A stretch of 58,272 nt of DNA from CAYWJA01 sp964458485 (lineage in GTDB: Bacteria; Patescibacteriota; Gracilibacteria; UM-FILTER-43-11), in contig CAYWJA010000007.1 of NCBI GenBank assembly GCA_964458485.1, positions 1 to 58,272 of the forward strand, in the 5' to 3' direction. Position numbers and translations under genes: made by a program. Under the pieces are notes generated by a model. The model saw only the letters and a list, made by a program, of their open reading frames with translations, was not told the origin of the DNA and ran no database searches. Positions 34,038-41,461 of this stretch are shown piece by piece; positions within the stretch are counted from its first letter, which is position 1, and each line of letters starts with the position of its first letter.

Positions 34038-34328
34038 ATGCCTCAGCATGCACCACCACCAACACCGGATGAAGTGCCAGATAGGCCAAAATTCGGCAAT
34101 ATTAAACCTGGTGAGCACATAGGCAGAGAGGTTAGAACTGGAGTAATGATATCAGGTCAAAATATACATATAGACCCAGGTGCTAACGTAAGGATAGAGG
34201 AGGGGGCTCATCCGGAATGTGTTAATTTAGTATTTAAAATAGAAGGAAGAAGAGGCGCTACTGTAGAAGGTTTAGTTACAGTTCGTAAAGATATGGAAAT
34301 ATTTGTTTATTTTCCTGAGAACGAATAG
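34038..34328 (+). CDS. Hypothetical small soluble protein
   Basis: A 96-residue protein. The N-terminus is Pro-rich (PQHAPPPTPDEVPDRP). The rest has a beta-rich pattern with the segment GQNIHIDPGANVRIEEGA, reminiscent of one coil of a beta-helix or bactofilin-like repeat. The similarity is weak. It has its own promoter and a terminator at 34353-34386, so it is probably monocistronic. Confidence 0.55.
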   Translation: MPQHAPPPTPDEVPDRPKFGNIKPGEHIGREVRTGVMISGQNIHIDPGANVRIEEGAHPECVNLVFKIEGRRGATVEGLVTVRKDMEIFVYFPENE

Positions 34329-34352
34329 GTCTATATTTTTTTTACCATAATT

Positions 34353-34386
34353 AAAAGGAGCACAGAAAAAATTTCGCTCCTTTTTT
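34353..34386 (+). terminator. Rho-independent terminator
   Basis: AAAAGGAGC pairs with GCTCCTTTT, followed by T residues. Confidence 0.88.
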
Positions 34387-34399
34387 GATATATTTGATA

Positions 34400-34428
34400 T
34401 TGACTAGTGAACAAATGTTTACTATCAT
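34400..34428 (+). promoter_or_regulatory. Promoter with an SOS-type box in the spacer
   Basis: TTGACT (34400-34405), 17 bases, TATCAT (34423-34428). The 20-base box at 34405-34424 (TAGTGAAC, AAAT, GTTTACTA) fills the spacer. The ATG at 34435 is close to the expected start point, so the message is leaderless. Confidence 0.8.
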
Positions 34429-34434
34429 GTTAAT

Positions 34435-34848
34435 ATGAAGGCATATAGAACAAAGGCGAATAAATTACCAGGTACAAAATATTCTGAAGTATCAAAAAAG
34501 GCTCTTAATATTTATTCTAAAATTAAGAATCGCAGTAAAAGGAGACCATATATAAGATCTGCGTATTTCAGGAAAGGCAAAATTTTTTTAGGATTATTTT
34601 GGCATCATCTACATAATAAATTAAACCTGAAGGATAAGGCCAGAAGGTTAAAATATTTTCCATGTGCAATCGAGCTCATTAGAAATTCCAGAATAGACCC
34701 TGCTTCAAAAGAGGATGTAGATAAAAAGTCAGAAATTTTACACAGATTTAAAGGGATAACACCTAAAAAAGAAATATTCTTTGTGCAAATAAAAGAGAAT
34801 AAACGTAATAGTCAAAAATATTTTATTTCAGTTTTTCCGATGGGATAA
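34435..34848 (+). CDS. Small basic protein under an SOS-type box, possible RelE/BECR-like nuclease
   Basis: A 137-residue, strongly basic protein. The N-terminal half is Lys/Arg-rich (KIKNRSKRRPYIRSAYFRKGKIFLG), then FWHHLHNKLNLKDKARRLKYFPCAIELI. The end has the pattern EILHRFKGITPKKEIFFVQIKEN...KYFISVFP, resembling the last strands of RelE/BECR-type RNases with a basic surface. This reading is by eye and uncertain. The promoter has the clearest SOS-type box in the window and the gene is flanked by terminators, so it is a single-gene unit likely induced on DNA damage. No antitoxin gene adjoins. Confidence 0.55.
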   Translation: MKAYRTKANKLPGTKYSEVSKKALNIYSKIKNRSKRRPYIRSAYFRKGKIFLGLFWHHLHNKLNLKDKARRLKYFPCAIELIRNSRIDPASKEDVDKKSEILHRFKGITPKKEIFFVQIKENKRNSQKYFISVFPMG

Positions 34849-34850
34849 TA

Positions 34851-34903
34851 AAAAAAACTTTCCGCCAGTTTGTGGCTTATGAACCACGGCCGAAAGTCTT
34901 TTT
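34851..34903. terminator. Bidirectional terminator
   Basis: AAAAAAACTTTC on the left and GAAAGTCTTTTT on the right, with inner GCC/GGC and GTG/CAC pairs. It serves the convergent genes on either side. Confidence 0.85.
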
Positions 34904-34943
34904 CTATCTACATTATATCAAATTATAGAAAAAAATCAAGTTT

Positions 34944-36596
34944 TTATAACCTTTTCACCATATAACTCCCCTCCAACTCATACCCAAACTTCCGATAGTA
35001 TTCCCGCGTACCGATAGCTGCGATTACTGCGATTTTTTTGTAGTCGGATTTTTTAGATATTTCTTCTGCTTTTTCCATCAACTGCCGGCCGAAGCCGAGG
35101 TGTTGAGTGTTTGACTTGACTGACCTTTTGTTATTCAAGCCTTCCTGACGACCGTATACATGCAGCTCTCTTACTATCGCAGCACCTTTTAGTTCATCAA
35201 AAATCGATTTTAATCGTTTATTTGGCAGGCGGAGCCTGCATAGTCCGATAAGTTTGTCTAATTTTGATTCATCAATTGAAATAAATACCTCTTTGCCTCC
35301 ATTAGCACGATAATTCGTAATTCGTAATTCGTAATTCGTAATTAATGCATCTTGGATTTCCCTACACCTCACACATCTACAAACTACACCTTTGCGTTGC
35401 ATAATTTGCCGTAGATTTGATTTCTTCGAACCAGCAACAATACTTTCCGCCGGGAAATCTCGAATAACACGAATTATTCTGCAATATTCAGGTACATGCT
35501 TTTTTATTTCCGAAATTACTTCCATTAGCTCCTCATCCGTATAAGCCGTGTGAATGGAAGGATCTTTTTTTACCATTTCCGCAAGTTTGGAAAACGGAGT
35601 TACCATTGTTGGGTAAATTTTAAGGTAGTCCGGGCGAAGACCTTCGTTTGAAAACAACTCTTTTCCAGATTTAATATCTGATTCAATTGTTGCCTTTGGC
35701 AGATTAGGCATTAAATGATGACAGACTTTTAAGCCAATATCCCTACACATCTTAGTTGCCTTAACGGATTCTTCGACACCATGTCCACGTTTACAAAATT
35801 TATTAATCTTATCATCAGTTGATTGAATACCGAGTTCAATTCCAGTTACCCCATAGCTGCGTAATTTGATCAACTCCTCCTTTGTAACCCAATCCGGCCT
35901 CGTTTCTACCCACAAACCGACACACCGACATTTGGCTTTCTCATTTTGCTTGATTAATTGATCTAGTTTTGAATTTGAGATTTGGAATTTGGAATTTATT
36001 TCGGATTTAGAGCTTGGGATTTGAGACTTGATTGTACCTGGCCCCTCGTTGAGTGCGCGATAAATATCACAAAGAAATGGAATCCGGTACCAATCCGGCA
36101 CAGAACCCCAAGTTCCACCGGCAATCCTCACATCAATTTTAGTTACATCATGCCCTTGTGCTGTAAGACCATCTAACCGAGCTTTAACCTGTTTGTATGC
36201 ATCAAACTGATTACGCACAGCACGCATCATGGCAGGCTCATTGCTCAAATAGCTTTTTGGCATACCTTTCTCGGTTGGGCAGTAAATACATTCCCCTGGG
36301 CAGCCAAGATCTTTCGTTAAAACAGTTATATTTGCAATGCCGGATAGAGTCCGCACTTTACGCTTTTGAATAACTTTTAAAATATGTGGAGAATTTGGAA
36401 TTTTTTTTGCATCCAATAGTTCCCGATAAGCCTGAACAAGTTCAAGATTTTTAGGAAGAACCCCCCCATTTTTCTTAGTAAGTGCATTACGAATCGCCTT
36501 TAATTTCTTTTCATCCAGATCATCTTCTTTGCACGCTTTTATTACAATTTTTCTTGCAAGCGGTAAAAGTGATTTGCGGACGGAGTAGATGGACAT
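34944..36596 (-). CDS. Elp3-like tRNA-modifying radical SAM / acetyltransferase
   Basis: A 550-residue protein. The radical SAM part has the cluster motif CPGECIYCP near residue 96, followed by EPAMMRAVRNQFDAY, IRIAGGTWGS-like RIAGGTWGS and GLWVETRPDWV. The C-terminal GNAT domain includes ELHVYGRQ, LGFGRQLMEKAEEISK and YYRKFGYELEG. Elp3 acetylates wobble uridine of tRNA as a step to cm5U derivatives. Two low-complexity inserts in frame (SSKSEINSKFQISNSKLDQ and ITNYELRITNY) are encoded by tandem repeats of the kind found between genes here. They sit where the family has variable loops, so the enzyme may still work. Confidence 0.88.
   Translation of the reverse strand: MSIYSVRKSLLPLARKIVIKACKEDDLDEKKLKAIRNALTKKNGGVLPKNLELVQAYRELLDAKKIPNSPHILKVIQKRKVRTLSGIANITVLTKDLGCPGECIYCPTEKGMPKSYLSNEPAMMRAVRNQFDAYKQVKARLDGLTAQGHDVTKIDVRIAGGTWGSVPDWYRIPFLCDIYRALNEGPGTIKSQIPSSKSEINSKFQISNSKLDQLIKQNEKAKCRCVGLWVETRPDWVTKEELIKLRSYGVTGIELGIQSTDDKINKFCKRGHGVEESVKATKMCRDIGLKVCHHLMPNLPKATIESDIKSGKELFSNEGLRPDYLKIYPTMVTPFSKLAEMVKKDPSIHTAYTDEELMEVISEIKKHVPEYCRIIRVIRDFPAESIVAGSKKSNLRQIMQRKGVVCRCVRCREIQDALITNYELRITNYRANGGKEVFISIDESKLDKLIGLCRLRLPNKRLKSIFDELKGAAIVRELHVYGRQEGLNNKRSVKSNTQHLGFGRQLMEKAEEISKKSDYKKIAVIAAIGTREYYRKFGYELEGSYMVKRL
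35311..35344. repeat. ATTCGTA tandem heptamer inside elp3
   Basis: About four and a half copies of ATTCGTA in the coding strand's complement, encoding NYELRITNYELRITNY-type residues in frame. Confidence 0.9.
35970..36033. repeat. GAATTTGGGATTTGAGA-type tandem repeat inside elp3
   Basis: Degenerate GGAATTT/GAGATTT units identical in style to the intergenic repeat at 51420-51536. They encode an insert of about 20 Ser/Lys/Ile/Gln-rich residues in frame. Confidence 0.85.
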
Positions 36597-36638
36597 GGGG
36601 GATGATTAGAGTGGTAGCATTGTAACATATTTAGCCCA

Positions 36639-36670
36639 CCGAAGGCGACTTTTGCCAAAGTCGCTTTCGG
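36639..36670. repeat. Hairpin between elp3 and the PfkB kinase gene
   Basis: CCGAAGGCGACTTT pairs with AAAGTCGCTTTCGG (one mismatch) in the divergent intergenic region. No T-run follows. A regulatory or REP-like role is possible. Confidence 0.75.
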
Positions 36671-36725
36671 TTTCAAGGCTCCCCATATCCATGATATAAT
36701 CACCCCATAAAATTATAAAAAAATC

Positions 36726-37658
36726 ATGAAAAACCTCCCCATCACAATCACCGGTTCACTAGCTTACGACCACATAATGACTTTCCCGGATAAATTCGCG
36801 AACCATATTTTGCCGGACAAGGTTCATATGTTAAATGTAGCTTTTAATGTGGATAAATTAGATATTGATCTTGGCGGTACTGCCGGGAATATTGCTTATA
36901 ATTTATCACTACTTGGAGAAAAATCCCTAATTCACGCTACTGCCGGGAATGATTTTGATAAATATGAAAAAAGATTATATGAACTTGGATTATCGGCGAA
37001 TGGAATCAAAATTTTAAATGATGCAAAAACCGCACAAGCATTTATTACGACAGATCTTGCAGATAATCAGATTACAGCATTTCATGGAGGAGCTATGTTT
37101 AGGGCTCACGAACATCCATTAATAGCCGATCCGGAATCAATTGTTATTATTTCGCCAAACGGGATTGACGCAATGGTGGATCATGCCAAATATTGTCAGA
37201 ATAACGATATTAAATTTATATTCGATCCCGGCCAGGCATTCCCGGCATTAAGCGCAGATCAGCTAGTAAAATCCGTAAAGCAAAGTTACGCACTTACAGT
37301 TAATGATTATGAATGGGAAATGTGGAAAGAAAAAACATCGCTAACCAAAGAACAAACACTTGAATTAACTGAAAATATCATTGTTACATTGGGTGAAAAA
37401 GGATGTAAGGTGGCTAGCCGCGATGGAGAATTTGAACTACCTGCAGTATCTGATTTGCAAGTTGTTGACCCAACAGGTAGCGGTGACGCGTTTAGATCCG
37501 GTTTACTTTTTGGCATCAGTCACGGAATGGATTTAGAAGAATCAATTAAAATAGCCACGGTTACAGCTTCGTTTTGTGTGGAAAAGCAGGGGACGCAGAA
37601 TCACGCATTTACAAAAGAGGAGTTTGATGGGAGATATGAGGAGACCTGGATGTTTTAA
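36726..37658 (+). CDS. PfkB-family carbohydrate/nucleoside kinase
   Basis: A 310-residue ribokinase-fold kinase. The N-terminal ITGSLAYDHIMTFPDKF and the segment LGGTAGNIAYNLSLLGE (about 52-70) match the substrate-binding motif. The C-terminal signature DPTGSGDAFRSGLLFGI (about 245-262) holds the catalytic Asp and anion hole. The N-terminal style resembles adenosine kinase-like members, but ribose, fructose or nucleosides all remain possible. It is divergent from elp3. The 3' end runs into an inverted repeat shared with the convergent glycosyl transferase gene. Confidence 0.9.
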   Translation: MKNLPITITGSLAYDHIMTFPDKFANHILPDKVHMLNVAFNVDKLDIDLGGTAGNIAYNLSLLGEKSLIHATAGNDFDKYEKRLYELGLSANGIKILNDAKTAQAFITTDLADNQITAFHGGAMFRAHEHPLIADPESIVIISPNGIDAMVDHAKYCQNNDIKFIFDPGQAFPALSADQLVKSVKQSYALTVNDYEWEMWKEKTSLTKEQTLELTENIIVTLGEKGCKVASRDGEFELPAVSDLQVVDPTGSGDAFRSGLLFGISHGMDLEESIKIATVTASFCVEKQGTQNHAFTKEEFDGRYEETWMF

Positions 37659-37795
37659 ATTTGTATTTCGCATTTCTGATTTCGCAATCACATTTAACAT
37701 TTTTTCATTTTACATTTAGCTAATTAGCTAGTAATTGTTAAATGCTAATTGGCAAATGACAATGCGAAATCTGAGATACGAAATGCGAAATGAGA
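37659..37795. repeat. ATTTCGCATTTCTG-type inverted repeat
   Basis: The left arm has TTGTATTTCGCATTTCTGATTTCGCA, written here as TTGTATTTCGC and ATTTCTGATTTCGCA. The right arm has AATGCGAAATCTGAGATACG. It fills the gap between two convergent genes and touches both stop codons. Confidence 0.85.
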
Positions 37796-38851
37796 TCACT
37801 TCCTTCGCTTCAAATGCAAAAACAGCCCCAATGCAAAAGATGCAAATGCGAGTATTATGATTGCCCAGAATTTACCTTTTGTACCCAAAAATAGAGCGCT
37901 AACACCGAATATAGCGGAAAGTATATAAATTGCAACCAAAACTTGCCTTTCAGACAATCCAAATTTCAGCATACGATGGTGTAGATGTACAGCTTTTCTG
38001 TACTTATCCCATTCACCACCTTTCCATGGAGCTTGTTTTTTTATCAAACGGCTAACAACCACATAAAGAACATCAATAATTGCAAAACCGAGAATTAAGA
38101 AGGCAGTGGCAATTTTTCCGCCTGAAAAGATCGCAATTACCGCAAGAAGAAAACCAAAAAACATAGAACCCGAATCACCAAGAATAATTTTTGGTGGATA
38201 AAAATCGAATATCCAAAAAACAAATGCAATTCCTGAAACTATTATCGCCAGCATTGCGACTTCCGGCTGATTCACAATTTCGGAAATGCTGAGAAAGAAC
38301 AATGTTAAACTACTAAGAACAGTAATACCGCTAACGAGTCCTGGTATACCATCCAGCCAATTCATGGTATTTACAATTAATACTATCCAGATAACTGTAA
38401 AAATTGCAGAAAGCAGCATTAAATTAAATACAGTATCACCCCAATTAATTGTCAATATTACAGTGTTAAGCCAAAGATATCCTCCAAAAGGATTGGTTAT
38501 TGTTTCAATACCAACCCCTACAGCAACCATAATTACACCAACTATAATTTGAACAAATAGCCTTAGCCATGCGGGTAGCTCTATACGATCATCAATAAAA
38601 CTAACACCAACTAAAAGTCCTCCTCCAAGTAGTAAGCCGATTAGTTTGGTAGTGGGTTCAAAAAATATCAGGGCAAGTGCCGCGAATACAAAATATAAAA
38701 TAATACCTCCTGGATAGGGTATTGGCTTTCTTTTTAATCCGTATTTTTTTGGCTTATCAACAAGTCCGATTTTAGGAAAAACCTTTAAGGCAATCAAGAT
38801 AGATAGCAGGGTAAGAATACATGCCGATAATCCTGGGAGAATGTATTGCAT
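37796..38851 (-). CDS. WecA/MraY-type undecaprenyl-phosphate sugar-1-phosphate transferase
   Basis: A 351-residue glycosyltransferase family 4 protein with about ten membrane segments. Conserved cytoplasmic-loop motifs: GLLVGVSFIDDRIEL (the DD pair, about residue 87), VNTMNWLDGIPGLVSG (about 162-176) and KIILGDSGSMFFGFLLA (about 227-243). These match WecA/TagO more than MraY by eye. It should attach a sugar phosphate to undecaprenyl phosphate for a surface polymer. The last residues are basic (HLKRRK). An inverted repeat lies upstream, before the small membrane protein gene on the same strand. Confidence 0.9.
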   Translation of the reverse strand: MQYILPGLSACILTLLSILIALKVFPKIGLVDKPKKYGLKRKPIPYPGGIILYFVFAALALIFFEPTTKLIGLLLGGGLLVGVSFIDDRIELPAWLRLFVQIIVGVIMVAVGVGIETITNPFGGYLWLNTVILTINWGDTVFNLMLLSAIFTVIWIVLIVNTMNWLDGIPGLVSGITVLSSLTLFFLSISEIVNQPEVAMLAIIVSGIAFVFWIFDFYPPKIILGDSGSMFFGFLLAVIAIFSGGKIATAFLILGFAIIDVLYVVVSRLIKKQAPWKGGEWDKYRKAVHLHHRMLKFGLSERQVLVAIYILSAIFGVSALFLGTKGKFWAIIILAFASFALGLFLHLKRRK

Positions 38852-38966
38852 TTAAATCACAAATTTCAAGCCCAAAATCCAAAATAAGCTCCAAATCTCA
38901 ATTTTTAAATTTGTAATTTTAATATTGAAATTTATTTTGTGCTTTGGAATTGGAATTTGAGATTTG
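38852..38966. repeat. AAATTTCAAGCCC/AATTTGAGATTTG-type inverted repeat
   Basis: Degenerate units CCAAAATCC, CCAAATCTC on the left and GGAATTTGAGATTTG on the right. It lies between two same-strand genes. Confidence 0.75.
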
Positions 38967-39230
38967 TTAAAAATTAATATCCGAACTAGAGGTACTTGTC
39001 TCAGGTGTATAGTCAGAAGATGTAGGGGTGGACCCGCCACTAAATAAACTAATAATCAAAAACAGTGAAAAGATAATAACTACCACTGCTACTCCGCTAA
39101 AGACTGCGACAACGGTTTTAAAACGTGGGCTTAAATAACTAAATTTTATTGTATGCCTGAAAATCAAGGCGCTTGTTGCCATAAAACCAAGCATTAATAC
39201 AATATAGATGGAGATTATTAATCCTTTCAT
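38967..39230 (-). CDS. Small two-span membrane protein
   Basis: An 87-residue protein with two hydrophobic stretches, ISIYIVLMLGFMATSALIF (about 5-23) and VVAVFSGVAVVVIIFSLFLI (about 40-60), and a Ser/Thr-rich tail. No family is recognised. It is on the same strand as the transferase gene, 115 bases upstream, with a repeat between them. Confidence 0.6.
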   Translation of the reverse strand: MKGLIISIYIVLMLGFMATSALIFRHTIKFSYLSPRFKTVVAVFSGVAVVVIIFSLFLIISLFSGGSTPTSSDYTPETSTSSSDINF

Positions 39231-39361
39231 ATTATTGAATCCTAAATCCTAAAATCTAAATAAATTCCAATTTACAAACTCCAATATACCAAAAATAATG
39301 ATTAAGGTAAAATTGCGACTCTGTTTGACAGATCTAAATAATTTTGATAAAATAATTATAC

Positions 39362-39588
39362 AAGATAACGCTTGATTTTAAGAATACATCTTTAAGAAAC
39401 GAATATTCAGGGAATGATGGTCGTGACTGTAAGCCATCTATATTACGCCTTAAGGACACCGCCTTAAAAAAGTTATCTTTACATCATCCAAAGTTGCCCC
39501 ACAGTTAATTGTGGGGAAGCGGGGTGGAACCGTCCTGAATAATTGGGGCCCCCGGTAGAATATTTTCTTTTCTATCGGATTTTTTTAA
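39362..39588 (+). promoter_or_regulatory. T-box riboswitch with terminator upstream of thrS
   Basis: The base of stem I pairs AAGATAAC (39362-39369) with GTTATCTT (39472-39479). A threonine codon ACC at 39458-39460 lies on the 3' side, where the specifier is expected. The T-box sequence GGGGTGGAACCG is at 39521-39532; its TGGA could pair with a tRNA end carrying discriminator U. A terminator follows, with arms CCGGTAGA and TCTATCGG and a T-run (about 39552-39587). Uncharged tRNA-Thr should favour antitermination of thrS. Confidence 0.82.
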
Positions 39589-39589
39589 T

Positions 39590-39706
39590 TTTTAATTTGA
39601 AATTTATAATTTTTACTCAATTTATAATGATATTAATGTTTAATATTTAAAAATTGTAAAATTAAACATTCATTAAAAATTAAAAACTATAAATTAAAAA
39701 TTTACT
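39590..39706. repeat. TTTTTAATTTGAAATTT-type inverted repeat upstream of thrS
   Basis: TTTTTAATTTTTAATTTG-type units on the left, AAAATTAAAAACTATAAATT-type on the right. It separates the T-box terminator from the ATG. Confidence 0.7.
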
Positions 39707-39709
39707 ATC

Positions 39710-41461
39710 ATGTCTATACAACAAAAACGCCATTCACTATCCCACATCCTAGCTCAGGCAGTACTGGATATGTTTCCTGAGGCAAAACTAGGTATCGGGC
39801 CAGATATCGATAATGGATTTTATTATGATTTTGAGCTTCCCAGAACTTTGATTCCGGAGGATCTGCCTATCATCGAAAAAAAGATGAAGCATATTATTAA
39901 GCAAAATCAAAAGTTCGAAAAATATGCAGAACCTGTACCAAAGGCTATAAAATTTTTGAAGGCTACAGATCAGGATTATAAAATAGAAATGGCTGCGGAT
40001 TTGAAGGCAGATGGCGAAAAAGAAGTGAATTTTTACAAAAATGGTCCATTTGTAGATATGTGTAAGGGGCCACACGTTGCTGCAACTGGTAAAATTCAAA
40101 TTGGCACTTTTAAATTAGATAAAATTGCCGGTGCTTATTGGAAAGGTGATGAAAAACGCCCTATGCTACAACGCATTTACGGTTTGGCTTTTGATACAAA
40201 GGAAGAATTAGACGCACATCTTAGAATGCGCAAGGAGGCGGCAAAGCGAGACCATCGTAAGCTTGGGAAGGAATTGGAATTATTTACATTTAATGAGGAT
40301 GTAGGACCAGGGCTCCCTCTTTGGCTGCCCAACGGTACAGTTATTATTGATGAATTAGAAAAATTGGCTAAAGAAATGGAAGATAAAGATGGTTATATCC
40401 GCGTTAAAACTCCGCATCTTACTAAGGGTAAACTTTATGAGAAATCAGGACATCTTCCGCTTTATGCAGACAGCATGTATCCGCCTATGAAATTAGATGG
40501 TGAAGAAGATTATTACATAAAACCAATGAATTGCCCGCATCATCATATGTGCTTTAAGGCACATCCAAAAAGCTATCGGGATCTGCCAATACGCTATACA
40601 GAATATGGTACTTGTTATCGCTATGAAGATTCCGGAGCACTATTTGGGCTTATGCGTGTTCGTAGCATGCAAATGAATGATGCACATATTTATTGCACTG
40701 AAGATCAATTTGAGGATGAATTTTTGGCAGTTACTAAATTATATCTAAAATATTTTAAATTATTTGGCATCAAAAAATTTCAGATGAGACTTTCTCTGCA
40801 TAATCCGGAAAAGCTAGGTAAAAAATACGTAGATGAACCCGAATTATGGAAAAAAGGTGAAAAAATGGTGCGATCGGTAATGAAAAAATCAAAAGTGGAT
40901 TTTGTTGAAGCAGAAGATGAGGCTGCATTTTATGGTCCTAAAATAGACATTGAAGTTTGGAGTGCAATTGGCCGTCAGTTCACCCTTGCAACCAATCAAG
41001 TCGACTTTGCTGTGCCAAAGCGTATGGGTTTGAGCTATATAGATGAAAAAGGTAAAGAAAAAATACCACTATGTATCCACCGTGCACCACTCAGTACACA
41101 TGAAAGGTTTATCGGATTTTTAATTGAACACTTCGCAGGCGCCTTCCCAGTATGGCTCGCTCCAGTGCAGGCAGCAATTGTCCCTGTTGCTAGTGTGCAT
41201 GAAAAATATGCCAAAAGGGTACAAAAGCAATTATTAGAAGAGGGAATTCGCGTTACATTCTTAGATCCTGATGAAACCCTTGGTAAACGCATACGCTATG
41301 CTGAAAAGCAAAAAATACCTTATATGTTGGTAATTGGAGATAAAGAAAAGAAAGCAGAGAGTGTTTCTGTCCGAAGTTATAAAACCAAGGAGCAGAAAAC
41401 AATTAAACTCTCAACTTTCTTAAAGTCTATTATTAAAGAGATTAGGCAGCATCTTCTTTAG
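39710..41461 (+). CDS. thrS: Threonyl-tRNA synthetase (no TGS domain)
   Basis: A 583-residue class II synthetase. It starts directly with the editing-type domain (KRHSLSHILAQAVLDMFPEAKLGIGP; FVDMCKGPHVAATG), so the N-terminal TGS domain of standard ThrS is missing. Catalytic motif 2 is TEYGTCYRYEDSGALFGLMRVRSMQMNDAHIY, split as TEYGTCYRYEDSGALFGL and MRVRSMQMNDAHIY, near 300. Motif 3 is PLCIHRAPLSTHERFIGFL near 450. The anticodon-binding domain begins PVWLAPVQAAIVPV. The T-box upstream supports the assignment. Its 3' end overlaps the convergent gene by 20 bases. Confidence 0.95.
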   Translation: MSIQQKRHSLSHILAQAVLDMFPEAKLGIGPDIDNGFYYDFELPRTLIPEDLPIIEKKMKHIIKQNQKFEKYAEPVPKAIKFLKATDQDYKIEMAADLKADGEKEVNFYKNGPFVDMCKGPHVAATGKIQIGTFKLDKIAGAYWKGDEKRPMLQRIYGLAFDTKEELDAHLRMRKEAAKRDHRKLGKELELFTFNEDVGPGLPLWLPNGTVIIDELEKLAKEMEDKDGYIRVKTPHLTKGKLYEKSGHLPLYADSMYPPMKLDGEEDYYIKPMNCPHHHMCFKAHPKSYRDLPIRYTEYGTCYRYEDSGALFGLMRVRSMQMNDAHIYCTEDQFEDEFLAVTKLYLKYFKLFGIKKFQMRLSLHNPEKLGKKYVDEPELWKKGEKMVRSVMKKSKVDFVEAEDEAAFYGPKIDIEVWSAIGRQFTLATNQVDFAVPKRMGLSYIDEKGKEKIPLCIHRAPLSTHERFIGFLIEHFAGAFPVWLAPVQAAIVPVASVHEKYAKRVQKQLLEEGIRVTFLDPDETLGKRIRYAEKQKIPYMLVIGDKEKKAESVSVRSYKTKEQKTIKLSTFLKSIIKEIRQHLL

